A stretch of 64,000 bases of DNA from Bog-473 sp036268485 (lineage in GTDB: Bacteria > Actinomycetota > Acidimicrobiia > Acidimicrobiales > RAAP-2). Shown one piece after another: positions 25,050-34,276 of the stretch (positions within the stretch are counted from its first letter, which is position 1; each line of letters starts with the position of its first letter). The translations under genes and the position numbers were made by a program. The notes beneath the pieces were generated by a model that saw only the letters and a list, made by a program, of their open reading frames with translations, was not told the origin of the DNA and ran no database searches. The stretch lies in the NCBI GenBank assembly GCA_036268485.1, contig DATAUC010000075.1, positions 45,415 to 109,414 on the forward strand, in the 5' to 3' direction.

Positions 25050-25555
25050 ACATCGGTACCCGCCGGCATGGCACCAGGGACCGCATCATCCGGGCCGATC
25101 AGGATCAGATCGCACGCGGCCAGGGCGGTCGGAGGTGCGGTGACGCCGTTGGTCAGATCGAGGGCGATGGGTGGGCCTCCGTGGCGTCGAGGCAAAGGCC
25201 GGTTCACGATGTCGCTCTGCCCGTCGATCCACATGGCTCGCCACAGCGCCACGACATCGGGCAGATCGTCACTGAAGGGTGCAGCCAGCACCACCAACGT
25301 GCGACCGCCGGCAATCTGGTCGAGCGTCGACATCTCGCGGGCGACCAGGGTGGCCGCTCTGTGGGGTGCGCCGTACCCCAGTCGCACGCCGATCAAAATC
25401 TCGGTCGACCAGGTACCAATCGCAGCGGCCAAGGCGACTGCATCACCAAGTGGTCCGTCCCCGATGAAGACGGCACTGATCCCGTCGTCTATGGCCGATG
25501 TCACGGCAGAACGCAGGCCCGCCACGGAGGACTCGTTGAGAAACCGTCCCTCCAC
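25028..25555 (-). CDS. Short LLM-like (luciferase-family) protein
   Basis: A 175-residue protein. The stretch GVRLGYGAPHRAATLVAREMSTLDQIAGGRTLVVLA (about residues 57-92) is a clear luciferase-family motif, but the usual 300-350-residue barrel is cut to half. The C-terminal residues 135-170 do not match the normal family end. It may be a degraded or split oxidoreductase, or a small paralogue with a binding role. Its stop overlaps the acyltransferase start region, and a TAAAGT box lies 8 nt before its GTG, overlapping the mannosidase stop. Confidence 0.6.
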   Translation of the reverse strand: MEGRFLNESSVAGLRSAVTSAIDDGISAVFIGDGPLGDAVALAAAIGTWSTEILIGVRLGYGAPHRAATLVAREMSTLDQIAGGRTLVVLAAPFSDDLPDVVALWRAMWIDGQSDIVNRPLPRRHGGPPIALDLTNGVTAPPTALAACDLILIGPDDAVPGAMPAGTDVCQIQNA

Positions 25556-25566
25556 GGGCAGGCACT

Positions 25567-28152
25567 TTAGGCGCGCTCACCCGATACTTCGGGACTGGTC
25601 CAGGTTCGGACCTCAATGGATCCGGGGTCGAAGTCGTCCGGGAGGCCTGTGACCTCAATGGTCTTGGTGTCGCCGTGGCGCAGGTCGAAATAGTTCGTGT
25701 CGAACCGAGTTCCGGGCCGCGGCGTGAGCGCGTGCACGAAATAGGCAAAGCCGGTGGAAGTGACCGTCAAGCTGGCAGCACCGGGGCCCTTCTTCGTGGC
25801 CACCACCTCAAGGTGCGGCACCCCGAAGGCGATGTCCTTTATCTCAGCGAAGAAGAGCCGGTTTGCGGGGAAGACGCCGTCCAGGCTGCTGACCCAGGCG
25901 TAGCGATCTCCAGTCAGCTCCATATGGGTGCCGGTCCACACGGCGCGGGACTCACCGGGCCCGACCGTGGCCGTGACGCTCTCGGCCAGGTGTTCGGCGC
26001 CATCGAAGCCGGCGAGGGTGACGACCGCCGTGGTGGTCACCTCCGTTCGGCCGCAGTTGCTCAACCACAACTCCAACGTGTCGCCGTCTTGCCGGAAACT
26101 CGCCAGCACCGGTGCGTACACACGGGTCAGGTAGTGATAGCCGGCCTTGGGCACCAGGTCGTAGTCGACCACCGACCAACTGAACCCCGGCCATACGTCG
26201 TTGAACTGCCACACCAGCGTGCCGCTGCAGTGCGGCGCTCGCCGTCGATAGTGCTCAATACCGAATTTCAGTCCCTCGGCCTGCGAGATCATGGTGAAGT
26301 CCACGTACTGCTCAATCGTCTCGGGCAAACCGGTCACGATCTCCAGCACGGCATCGTGCTTGTTCTTGGGGTTGTCCTTGTTGTGATGGTCAAAGGAGTC
26401 GCTGTGGACGTACCACTGGTCCGGCGGCAAGTAGCGGCGCAACGTGGCCAACTCCGGCGAGGCGTGAATGCCGAATTCGCTGATGAACTTGCCTAGGTCG
26501 TCGGCATAACGGCGATAGTGCCTGGCGTCTCCCGGATTGTCATAGGTATGGGCGGTCGGTCCGAGGCTGAGCCCGTGCCACACCTCCCAGGCATGCCGGT
26601 CGCCGTCTCGGGCGCCGTTGACGGCATACCAACCTTCGCTGGCGTCTTCACCCCACGGACTGCCGGGCCAGTACGGCGTCTGACCGTCGAAGGCGGCGAC
26701 AGCGTCGGGCAGGACCCGGAAAAAAAAGTCGTAGCCCCAATCCCCCGGCTCGTAGCTCTGAAAGGCGGCGCCGTGAATCGCCTGTACTTCGTTGTTGCCA
26801 CACCACAGGGCCAGGCTGGCGTGATTGCGTAGCCGCCTGACCTGGAATTCGGCTTCCTGCTTGACTTCGCCGGCCAGCGCCGGATCGCTCTCGGGGTAGT
26901 CGTAACAGGCGAACATGAAGTCCTGCCAGATCATCACTCCCTGCTCGTCGCAGGCTCGGTAGAACGCCTCCTGCTCGTAGAAACCCCCGCCCCAAATACG
27001 GAGCATGTTCATCCCGCCCGTGCGGGCGAGACCGACCAACGCCCGCACCCGTTCCTCGGCCACCGATCCGACCAGCATGTCAGCCGGTACCCAGTTGGCA
27101 CCGCGGGCGAACACTGGTATGCCGTTTAACACGAAACGGAACAGGTTCCCGCCTTCAGGATCGGCGGCGCGGTCAAGGACAATGGTGCGCAACCCAACTC
27201 GGTCAACCACGCTGTCCAGGGACGTCTCGCCGTCATACAACGTGATGGTCACGTCATAGTGGACCGGATCACCCAGATCATGCGTCCACCACAACTCCGC
27301 ATCGGGCACGTTGAGCGCTCCCTGGGCTCGACCATTCGATACCGGTAGTTCGATGGATTGACTGCGACCCGATGGCGACGTGAGCACCACCGCAACGGTG
27401 AGCTGATCAGCAGCTGCAGCGTGGCCCACCTCGACCAGCACGCCGACGGCGGCGGAGCCGTCCGATTCGATTTGCTGGGTGTAAATGTGGTGCCCGGACA
27501 GTACCGCCGTCCTTTCCGCGTATAGCTCGACCGGTCGCCAAATCCCGATCGAGGGTATCCGTGGCCCGAAGTCCCAGCCCCAGGAGAACGTCGCCTTGCG
27601 CCTCGACGGGCGCAGGGACATCAACTCCTGCTCCGCTCGCACCGCGTCGTCCATGATCGCCGGAGTCCCGTCGTCGGCTTGGCGGTGGGTAAAGACGGCG
27701 TCGAGCCGGCGGCGAAGCTCAGCGGCCGAAGCAGGCACCGTCAATCCCTCAAGTGGTGGGGAGAAGCGCAGCAGCAGGTCGTTGTGGGCCCGCACGAGCT
27801 CGCTCACCTCAAACTCGGCCGGACGGAACATGTTCTCGTGGTGGCCCAGCCACTGGCCGTTGAGCCAGATGTCCACGACGGTGTCCAGGCCGTGGAACAC
27901 CAACCGATACCGCTCGTCGGGGGCGACCTCTGCCGGTGCCTCAAATGATGCCCGGAACCACCAGTCGCGCTCCTCAATCCAGCGGACAGCGTCCTCGTTG
28001 CGGTCCTGATACGGGTGTTCGATCCGACCGGCGGCAAGGAGCGACTCGTGCACACCGCCGGGCACGACCGCCGGCAGCCAGCCGGTCGCCGGCAGCGCCG
28101 ACACGTCGAGGCCGCGGTCGGTATCGACGAGTTCGAATGCGTTGATCTGCAC
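25567..28152 (-). CDS. GH2-family beta-mannosidase
   Basis: An 861-residue cytoplasmic glycoside hydrolase of family 2, most like beta-mannosidases, which remove terminal beta-D-mannose from oligosaccharides or N-glycan cores. Visible features are an N-terminal jelly-roll domain (RDWWFRASFEAP, FHGLDTVVDIWLNGQ), the catalytic barrel with RIWGGGFYE, the acid/base Glu in WCGNNEV (near residue 450) and the nucleophile Glu in ISEFGIHA (near residue 555), then C-terminal beta domains. No signal peptide is present. The frame is open to an ATG at 28188, but the GTG at 28152 has AAGGAGA 5 nt upstream. The neighbouring lectin kinase makes a mannose link attractive. Confidence 0.9.
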   Translation of the reverse strand: MQINAFELVDTDRGLDVSALPATGWLPAVVPGGVHESLLAAGRIEHPYQDRNEDAVRWIEERDWWFRASFEAPAEVAPDERYRLVFHGLDTVVDIWLNGQWLGHHENMFRPAEFEVSELVRAHNDLLLRFSPPLEGLTVPASAAELRRRLDAVFTHRQADDGTPAIMDDAVRAEQELMSLRPSRRKATFSWGWDFGPRIPSIGIWRPVELYAERTAVLSGHHIYTQQIESDGSAAVGVLVEVGHAAAADQLTVAVVLTSPSGRSQSIELPVSNGRAQGALNVPDAELWWTHDLGDPVHYDVTITLYDGETSLDSVVDRVGLRTIVLDRAADPEGGNLFRFVLNGIPVFARGANWVPADMLVGSVAEERVRALVGLARTGGMNMLRIWGGGFYEQEAFYRACDEQGVMIWQDFMFACYDYPESDPALAGEVKQEAEFQVRRLRNHASLALWCGNNEVQAIHGAAFQSYEPGDWGYDFFFRVLPDAVAAFDGQTPYWPGSPWGEDASEGWYAVNGARDGDRHAWEVWHGLSLGPTAHTYDNPGDARHYRRYADDLGKFISEFGIHASPELATLRRYLPPDQWYVHSDSFDHHNKDNPKNKHDAVLEIVTGLPETIEQYVDFTMISQAEGLKFGIEHYRRRAPHCSGTLVWQFNDVWPGFSWSVVDYDLVPKAGYHYLTRVYAPVLASFRQDGDTLELWLSNCGRTEVTTTAVVTLAGFDGAEHLAESVTATVGPGESRAVWTGTHMELTGDRYAWVSSLDGVFPANRLFFAEIKDIAFGVPHLEVVATKKGPGAASLTVTSTGFAYFVHALTPRPGTRFDTNYFDLRHGDTKTIEVTGLPDDFDPGSIEVRTWTSPEVSGERA

Positions 28153-28183
28153 GATCTTCTCCTTGATGCTGGCGAGCGGGGCG

Positions 28184-28189
28184 AGCATA
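28184..28189 (-). promoter_or_regulatory. Putative -10 box (TATGCT) for the beta-mannosidase
   Basis: On the minus strand TATGCT predicts a transcription start about 25 nt before the GTG at 28152, leaving room for the AAGGAGA ribosome-binding site at 28158-28164. It overlaps the upstream in-frame ATG, which argues against that start. Confidence 0.45.
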
Positions 28190-28203
28190 GAGGCGCGACT
28201 GAT

Positions 28204-29253
28204 TCACAACCGCTCCCACCAGCCCCCAACCCCTCGGGCCACTCCAGCGGCCGCCAGGCGCTCCAGACCGCCGCACAGCGCCGGGAGCCCCAGACCAGTG
28301 ACCCGGGCCAACTGGTCCAACGAGGCCGGATCCGCCGACAGGGCCTCCCATACCGTCCGATCGGGCCCGTCGTAGCGGGCCGGGGACGCCGGACCCGTTG
28401 AGGGCGGTGGTGCCGGGGCTATGGCGCCGGCCAGGGCCAGGCTGGTCAAGATGTCGCTCACGTCGCACACCGGGAAGCACCCGTCGGCCACCAGTGCGTT
28501 GGTGCCCGACGAGGTGGGGCTACGGATCGATCCGGGCACGGCGCCCACGGGGATGCCGCGCTTCATGGCGGCGGTGACCGTGTGCATGGAGCCGCCGGCA
28601 TGGCGGCTCTCGACCACCACCACGACGTCGCACAGGGCGGCCAGGATCTGGTTGCGCACCGGGAAGCGCCATTTCTCGGTGGCGATGCCCGCGGGTGATT
28701 CGGAGAGCACGGCCCCGTGCTCGGCCACCCGGGCCCACAGGCGGGCGTGGCGGCGCGGATAGGGGTCATGGAGCCCGCCGGCCACAACCGCAATGGGTGG
28801 AGCTCCGGCCGCCGTGGCCCCCTCGTGGGCAGCCCCGTCGATCCCGAGCGCCAAGCCCGACACCACGCTGACCCCGGCAGCGGCCAGGTCGGCCCCGAAC
28901 TGGGCGGCCACGCCGATGCCGTACCGGGTGGGGCTGCGGGTGCCGACCAGGCCCACCGTCGGGCAGCGGTCGATGACCGTCGGGTCGCCCAGGCAGAAGA
29001 CCATGGATGGGGCATCGGGGTCGTCCCTCAAGCGGGCCGGGTACTCCGCAGTGCCCCGCAAGAGCACGGACACCTCATGCTCCTCGTGCAGGCGCCAGAT
29101 GCGCGTCACGTCGGCCTCCGTGCCCAGTCCCGAGCGACGCCAGGCTTCTGAGGGAAGATCCTCAGTCAAGTACCGCCGCAGCGCCGCCCGTCCGACGCCC
29201 GGTGTCGAGGCCAGGGCCGCGGCATAGGCCTCTTCGGGCAGGCGGCGCGTCAT
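28204..29253 (-). CDS. dprA: DNA-processing protein A
   Basis: DprA loads RecA onto incoming single-stranded DNA during transformation. This 349-residue form has the Rossmann-like core: VGTRSPTRYG, SGLALGIDGAAHEGA, and VVVVESRHAGGSMHT followed by VPGSIRSPTSSGTNALVADG. A C-terminal winged-helix-like segment (about residues 285-349) is retained. The ATG at 29253 is preferred; a GTG at 29286 in frame would add 11 residues. comM lies 2.3 kb further on the same strand, with two unrelated genes between them, unlike the usual adjacent order. Confidence 0.93.
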   Translation of the reverse strand: MTRRLPEEAYAAALASTPGVGRAALRRYLTEDLPSEAWRRSGLGTEADVTRIWRLHEEHEVSVLLRGTAEYPARLRDDPDAPSMVFCLGDPTVIDRCPTVGLVGTRSPTRYGIGVAAQFGADLAAAGVSVVSGLALGIDGAAHEGATAAGAPPIAVVAGGLHDPYPRRHARLWARVAEHGAVLSESPAGIATEKWRFPVRNQILAALCDVVVVVESRHAGGSMHTVTAAMKRGIPVGAVPGSIRSPTSSGTNALVADGCFPVCDVSDILTSLALAGAIAPAPPPSTGPASPARYDGPDRTVWEALSADPASLDQLARVTGLGLPALCGGLERLAAAGVARGVGGWWERL

Positions 29254-29377
29254 CGGGACGACCGGCGGGGCCAGCGCTGACTGCACATACCGGGGAACGG
29301 TCGTCCACCGCGTGGCATTGTGCGCAGATCATCTCGGCGCGTCCGTGCTGAGCCCGCCACGCGCCCGGCAGCCGGAT

Positions 29378-30580
29378 TTAAGGAATCGCACCAAGCTCTT
29401 TGAGCTCTGCGATCCGATCCCAACTGTGCCCCAGCTCTAGCAGCACCTCTTCGGTGTGCTGGGCGAACTCGGGAGCCGCCCCACGGGCCGCCCACGGTGT
29501 GCCGAGGAAGTCAATCGGTGTGGCCACCATTTCGATCGTGTCCTCGCCCTCCAAGGGCACGGCAATGAAGCCACCAGCGGCACGTGCTTGGGGGTCATTG
29601 ACCACTTGGTGCGGATATCGGACCGGCGCCCACCACACGTCTTCGCGGTCGAACACCTCCGCCCACTCCTCCAGCGTCCGTGTAGAGAACACGTCGCCAA
29701 GCTCACGCACCAAGGCAGCCGAATGCTCGAACCGCGCGATGAGGGTTGCATACCGCTCGTCTGTGGTCCACTCCGTTCGATCGATGGCCCGGAGCAGGTC
29801 TGGCCACAATCGGTCGCCCTGCAGACCGAGCAGCCAGAACCGTTGGCCGTCACCGGCCGTGTAGGCGCTGATCATGGGGTTCGGCGGGGCGTTCATCGTC
29901 ATGGGGACCGTGGGTGTCCCGAGGCGCACAGCCATGTTGATATCCCAACCAACCATGTACATGCCGACACGCAACAGCGACGCGGAGACCAACTGACCCA
30001 CGCCGGTGCGTTCCCGGGCGAACAGCGCGGCCGATACCGCACCCGCTGCGGCCAGTGCTGCCATGTGGTCGCCCATGCCCCCGCGCTGGTACGGCAGCGG
30101 AGCGCCCTCAGGTACCAGAGCCGCGGCAACGCCCGCACGGGACCAGAACGCGCCGACGTCGAAGGCTGCCCGTTCCCGCTCGTCTCCAGTGAGGCCATAC
30201 CCAGAAATATGCGCGTACACAAGGCGAGGATGGCGCGCTGAGACCGTCTCGTAGTCCAGGCCGGCACGGGCCAACGCAGCGGGCCGGGCATTCGTCACGA
30301 ACACATCGGCGTCGTCGACGAGTGCGGCCGCGATCTCGCGGGCCTCGGGGATGGACAAGTCGAGCCCGACGCTGCGCTTGTTCCGGTTGTCCAGTTCGAA
30401 CGGCGGATTGATGTTCTTCGTGTTCCCGCTCAGAGACATAACGCCGCGCATGGGATCACCCATTGGCGGCTCGATCTTGATGACATCAGCGCCCCAGTCG
30501 CCGAGGATGCCCGCTGCCGCCGGACCGGCGACCCACATCCCAACCTCAACAACCTTGATGCCCTCCATCGGACCAGCCAT
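29378..30580 (-). CDS. CaiB/BaiF family CoA-transferase
   Basis: A 400-residue class III CoA-transferase, which moves CoA between carboxylic acids. The N-terminus MxGIKVVEVGMWVAGPAAAGILGDWGADVIKIEPP and the NRNKRSVGLDL motif are typical; the catalytic Asp is in GGMGDHMAAL near residue 174. The C-terminus carries TPIDFLGTPW and HTEEVLLELG. The ATG at 30580 is chosen because a TAATGT box ends 7 nt upstream; a GTG at 30598 would overlap that box. The gene diverges from an alpha/beta hydrolase. Acyl substrate unknown. Confidence 0.88.
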   Translation of the reverse strand: MAGPMEGIKVVEVGMWVAGPAAAGILGDWGADVIKIEPPMGDPMRGVMSLSGNTKNINPPFELDNRNKRSVGLDLSIPEAREIAAALVDDADVFVTNARPAALARAGLDYETVSARHPRLVYAHISGYGLTGDERERAAFDVGAFWSRAGVAAALVPEGAPLPYQRGGMGDHMAALAAAGAVSAALFARERTGVGQLVSASLLRVGMYMVGWDINMAVRLGTPTVPMTMNAPPNPMISAYTAGDGQRFWLLGLQGDRLWPDLLRAIDRTEWTTDERYATLIARFEHSAALVRELGDVFSTRTLEEWAEVFDREDVWWAPVRYPHQVVNDPQARAAGGFIAVPLEGEDTIEMVATPIDFLGTPWAARGAAPEFAQHTEEVLLELGHSWDRIAELKELGAIP

Positions 30581-30587
30581 GGCGGTG

Positions 30588-30593
30588 ACATTA
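30588..30593 (-). promoter_or_regulatory. Putative -10 box (TAATGT) for leaderless CoA-transferase mRNA
   Basis: On the minus strand TAATGT is followed by 7 nt and the ATG at 30580. It faces the TACGCT box of the divergent hydrolase 28 bp away. Confidence 0.5.
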
Positions 30594-30621
30594 ACCACAG
30601 AGCGGTTCGGGGCCGGCGGAA

Positions 30622-30627
30622 TACGCT
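30622..30627 (+). promoter_or_regulatory. Putative -10 box (TACGCT) for leaderless hydrolase mRNA
   Basis: TACGCT ends 6 nt before the ATG at 30634. No Shine-Dalgarno sequence is present. Confidence 0.45.
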
Positions 30628-30633
30628 GCCTGC

Positions 30634-31512
30634 ATGGTGAGCATCATTCGCACGGACGGCACCCTTGAGTTATCCCACGGTCGCAGCCTCGGTTACGCCG
30701 ATTACGGCCCCAAGGGCGGCCGGCCCGTCCTTTGGTGCCACGGCGGACCGGGGAGCAGGCTGGAACCCCAGGCTGTCGCCACAGTTGCGGTCGAAGCAGG
30801 GTTTCGCATAATCGGAATCGACCGCCCGGGCTACGGCGGCTCCACACCCGTTCCGGGCCGCTCAATCGGGTCTTGGGTGCCCGACGCCATGGAGCTCGTC
30901 GAACATCTTGATCTCGAGTCCTTTGCGGTTGTCGGCTGCTCAACTGGAGGTGCCTATGCGCTGGCCCTGGCTGCGATCGAGGGGGATCGCGTCGAGTCCT
31001 GTGTGGCGTGTTGCGCGTTGACCGATATGCGCTGGGCCGAGGGGCGCGAAACCATGACGGGGGACGACGCCCTCGGGCGTTTAGTCGCCGGCATCTGGGA
31101 CGCTCCGGATCGTGACAGCGCCCTCCGCCACACGACTGAGATCATCGGGATCGATGGCAGGGGCCTGATAGCCCAAGCACCGACCCTGCCCATTCCACCC
31201 GCCGATCTCGCCGTTCTCATGGATCCCGCCAATCTGTCCGGATATGCGGAGGCATCAGCTGAAATGTTCCGCTTCGGCGTGCAGGGATTCACCGATGACC
31301 GGTTGGCCGACGGCGTGGGCTGGGTCAGTTTCGACGTCGACCGGATCACGTGTCGGACCGTGGTCCTCCACGGAGCGGCTGATCCGATCGTGGTGCCGTC
31401 GCAGGCTCAGCACACGGCGAGTGTCGTTCCCGGTGCGGAACTCCGCATGATCCCCGAATTGGGGCACTTCAGCATCAGTGCCCGGGTGGTACCGGTTCTG
31501 ACGGAGATGTAG
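30634..31512 (+). CDS. Alpha/beta hydrolase
   Basis: A 292-residue alpha/beta-fold hydrolase. The oxyanion-hole segment CHGGPGSR, GIDRPGYGGS, the nucleophile elbow GCSTGG (Ser near residue 108), a late strand with HGAADPIVVPSQ (acid Asp) and the catalytic His in PELGHFSIS are all present and in order. No signal peptide or lid domain of a known subtype is recognised, so the ester or amide substrate remains unknown. It is convergent with comM, 18 bp away, and divergent from the CoA-transferase. Confidence 0.87.
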   Translation: MVSIIRTDGTLELSHGRSLGYADYGPKGGRPVLWCHGGPGSRLEPQAVATVAVEAGFRIIGIDRPGYGGSTPVPGRSIGSWVPDAMELVEHLDLESFAVVGCSTGGAYALALAAIEGDRVESCVACCALTDMRWAEGRETMTGDDALGRLVAGIWDAPDRDSALRHTTEIIGIDGRGLIAQAPTLPIPPADLAVLMDPANLSGYAEASAEMFRFGVQGFTDDRLADGVGWVSFDVDRITCRTVVLHGAADPIVVPSQAQHTASVVPGAELRMIPELGHFSISARVVPVLTEM

Positions 31513-31530
31513 GCCTCTTCGGGCGGGTCG

Positions 31531-33000
31531 TCACTGGACCACCACCGAGCGGGCCGTGCGCAGCGACAGGGCATCGCAGACGTGCTCCTCGCCGACCTGG
31601 TCCGCCCCCAGAAGGTCGGCCACGGTCCGGGCCACCCGGCTCACCTTGTGCAGGCCGCGGGCACTCAGCTCCCCGGCCCGCAGCTTGGCCGCCAGCACCG
31701 CGGCGCCGTCTGGGTGCATGGGCGGCTCGTCCCCGGGTCCCCGCTCGGCTGCGCGCTGGCGGGCCAGGGCCACCCGCTGGGCCGAGCTGGCCGTCGACTC
31801 CCCTGGCCTGTCGTCCAGCAGCTCGTCGGGGTCGGGTCGAGACAACGGCACCACCAGGTCGAAGCGGTCGAGCAGCGGCGCCGAGAGACGGCGCATGTAG
31901 CGGGCCCGGCTAACCACACTGCACGAGCAGGCGCCCGGGTAGACGCCCTCACCGCAGGGGCACGGATTCATGGCAGCCACCAACAGGAAATGGGCCGGAA
32001 AGGTGACGGTCCCTCCTGCCCGGCTGACCCGGATGATGCCTTCTTCGAGGGGCTGGCGCAGTGCCTCAAGGGCGGCCACGGGGAACTCCCCCATTTCATC
32101 GAGGAAGAGGACGCCGTGGGTGGCCAGGCTGATCTCGCCCGGACGGAGTGACCAGCTGCCCCCGCCGATCAGGGCGACGATGGAGGCTCGATGGTGCGGG
32201 GCCCGGAAGGGTGGGCGTGTGACCAGAATCCCGTCGGGCAGATTGCAGGCGGCGGCCGAATGAACCCGGGTGACGGTGAGAGCCTCCTCCGTGCTCAGCG
32301 GGGGCAGCAGGCCGGGCAGCCGTTCGGCCAGCATCGTCTTGCCCGAGCCCGGTGGCCCGATCATGAGGAGGTGGTGGTCCCCGGCGGCGGCCACCTCCAG
32401 GGCATGGCGACCCAGACCCTGACCCCGGACGTCGCTCAGGTCCGGCAGGGCCGGCGCATCCGGCGCGCTGGTGGCCGGGGGTGGATCGGGCCAGTCGGCG
32501 CCCGTACGCAGGATCCGGGCCAGGTCAGCCAGCGTGGCCACTCCATGGGCGTCGGCTCCCCGGACCAGCGCGGCTTCCCGTACGTCACACAGAGGCACCA
32601 CCAGCGCCTGGGGTGCGGTGGCGTCGGCCAGAGCGATCATGCCGGGCACATGCCGCAGTGACCCGTTCAGCCCGAGCTCGCCGCAGAAGGCCAGCCCGTC
32701 CACGCTGGCCGCCGGCAGTTCGCCTGTGGCCACCAGCACGCCGACGGCAATGGCCAGGTCGAGCCCGGCACCTCCCTTGCGCACACCGCTGGGGGCCAGG
32801 TTGACGGTGACGCGGCGCAGTGGCCACGGTAACCCGCTCGAGAGCAGCGCGGCCCGGACGCGGTCGCGCGATTCACGCACGGCGGCGTCGGGCAAGCCAA
32901 CGATGGTGAAACCGGGAAGCCCGTTAGAGACGTGGACTTCGACTGAGACGGGACGACCGACGGCACCGGTCAGGGTGGCAGCAGCAATGGCGGCGAGCAT
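31531..33000 (-). CDS. comM: YifB-family AAA ATPase (ComM)
   Basis: ComM is a hexameric helicase promoting branch migration during natural transformation. This 489-residue protein has the N-terminal VEVHVSNGLPGFTIVGLPDAAVRESRDRVR domain of the Mg-chelatase-like family, Walker A GPPGSGKT, Walker B LFLDEMGEF, an NPCPCG zinc-like cysteine region and the C-terminal LGADQVGEEHVCDALSLR helix bundle. The ATG at 33000 is chosen because family members begin with MLAxxxxAxLxG; the frame is open 24 bp further. It belongs with dprA and yraN functionally, though all three are separated here. Confidence 0.92.
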   Translation of the reverse strand: MLAAIAAATLTGAVGRPVSVEVHVSNGLPGFTIVGLPDAAVRESRDRVRAALLSSGLPWPLRRVTVNLAPSGVRKGGAGLDLAIAVGVLVATGELPAASVDGLAFCGELGLNGSLRHVPGMIALADATAPQALVVPLCDVREAALVRGADAHGVATLADLARILRTGADWPDPPPATSAPDAPALPDLSDVRGQGLGRHALEVAAAGDHHLLMIGPPGSGKTMLAERLPGLLPPLSTEEALTVTRVHSAAACNLPDGILVTRPPFRAPHHRASIVALIGGGSWSLRPGEISLATHGVLFLDEMGEFPVAALEALRQPLEEGIIRVSRAGGTVTFPAHFLLVAAMNPCPCGEGVYPGACSCSVVSRARYMRRLSAPLLDRFDLVVPLSRPDPDELLDDRPGESTASSAQRVALARQRAAERGPGDEPPMHPDGAAVLAAKLRAGELSARGLHKVSRVARTVADLLGADQVGEEHVCDALSLRTARSVVVQ

Positions 33001-33054
33001 GCAGACAAACGGTCGGCCCCTCAAGGGCGACCGCGCGCTGCATGGCGGCGCGCC

Positions 33055-34044
33055 TTAGGCGGGAGGTGTGACGGCGGGCGGCGCTTCGTCCGCCGGCGCG
33101 GTGCGCAAGGTGCTCAACAGCACCTCGGCCGCCCCCATCAGACTGGTGGCCTCGTAGGGCACGACCACCTTGGCATTGGGAGAGGCGGCGATCTCCTGCA
33201 GGGCACGCAACTGCAGGACGGCCAGGGTACGCGGGTTGATGACGGCCGTATCCAGCGAGGTCAGCCGGGCCGCTTCGCCTTCACCGCGCAACAGAAGGGC
33301 CTTCTTCTCGCCCTCGGCCTGCAGCTCGAGGACTTTCATCTCGGCCTCGGCCCGCAGGATGGCGGCTTCCTTGGCACCCTGCGCTTCGAGCACGGCGGCC
33401 TGCTGGCGGCCGCCGGCGCTGTTGATGGCCGACTGCTGCTCACCTTCGGACTTGAGGATGGCCGCCTTCTTGTGCTGCTCGGCTTCCTTCTGCTCGGACA
33501 TGGCCTGAATCACGTTGGTCGGCGGTGTGATGTCGAGGATCTCAATCCGGTTGAGGCGGACGCCCCACTTCACGGCGGCGTCGGCCATGTGGTCCTGCAT
33601 GCGGCTGTTGATCGTCTCGCGCTCGGACAGGGCCTGGTCGAGTGAGAGCTCGCCGAAAACGGCCCGCAGGGCGGTGCGGGCCAGCTGGTCGACCGCCAGG
33701 CGGTAGTCGTTGATCTCGAAGAGTGCCGACTTCACATCGATCACCTGGCAGAAGATGGTGGCGCTGACCCAGAGCGAGACGTTGTCCTTGGTGATGACGG
33801 ACTGCTGGTCCCCCGTCATAGGGAACTCACGCATGTCGACCTTCTCCATCTTGTCGACGAAGGGGCGCAGGACCCGCAATCCCGGCTGATCAATGGACTG
33901 GAAGCGACCGAAGCGCTTGACCACGCCGACGCTGCCCTGCTGGACGATCTTCACGCAGCGGGTGGCGAAGAAGGAGGCCCCGGCGAATCCGGCCACGACA
34001 GCAACGACGATGATCCCTGCGATTTCTCCGGCCGATGCCAGCAT
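33055..34044 (-). CDS. SPFH/band-7 (stomatin-like) protein
   Basis: A 329-residue SPFH protein of the QmcA/stomatin group, which forms membrane microdomain scaffolds. An N-terminal membrane helix (residues about 8-28) precedes the SPFH domain (about 30-190; IVQQGSVGVVKRFGRF, TPPTNVIQAMSEQKEAE). A long Ala/Glu-rich coiled coil follows (about 185-265), then a short conserved end and an Ala/Pro tail. AAAGGAG precedes the ATG by a few bases. The NfeD-type gene immediately upstream on the same strand is the usual partner of stomatins. Confidence 0.9.
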   Translation of the reverse strand: MLASAGEIAGIIVVAVVAGFAGASFFATRCVKIVQQGSVGVVKRFGRFQSIDQPGLRVLRPFVDKMEKVDMREFPMTGDQQSVITKDNVSLWVSATIFCQVIDVKSALFEINDYRLAVDQLARTALRAVFGELSLDQALSERETINSRMQDHMADAAVKWGVRLNRIEILDITPPTNVIQAMSEQKEAEQHKKAAILKSEGEQQSAINSAGGRQQAAVLEAQGAKEAAILRAEAEMKVLELQAEGEKKALLLRGEGEAARLTSLDTAVINPRTLAVLQLRALQEIAASPNAKVVVPYEATSLMGAAEVLLSTLRTAPADEAPPAVTPPA

Positions 34045-34053
34045 GGTGCTCCT

Positions 34054-34269
34054 TTAACTGTCTGCAGCGTAAACGACGAGCAGCCCGCGCTCTATGTCGG
34101 CCACGATCACGTTGGTGCCGACGGGGATGGTCTTGTCGGGATCGAGCGGGATGGCAAACCACTCCTCGCCCCGGGCCCGAATGCGGCCCGGGTGGTGCTC
34201 ACCCCGGATTTCGCGGGTGACCAGCGCGGTGTCACCGACCATTCCCTGCACACCGTTGAGCACGACCAC
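34054..34269 (-). CDS. NfeD-like soluble OB-fold protein
   Basis: A 71-residue protein matching the C-terminal OB-fold domain of NfeD proteins: MVGDTALVTREIRGEHHPGRIRARGEEW followed by IPVGTNVIVADIERGLLVVYA. It lacks the membrane and protease parts of full-length NfeD and so is the short form. NfeD proteins act with SPFH proteins encoded next door, and this gene lies 9 bp before the SPFH start. The first GTG is used; a GTG two codons later is possible. The enoyl-CoA hydratase stop is 7 bp upstream, so the three may be cotranscribed. Confidence 0.82.
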   Translation of the reverse strand: MVVLNGVQGMVGDTALVTREIRGEHHPGRIRARGEEWFAIPLDPDKTIPVGTNVIVADIERGLLVVYAADS

Positions 34270-34276
34270 ACTCTAT

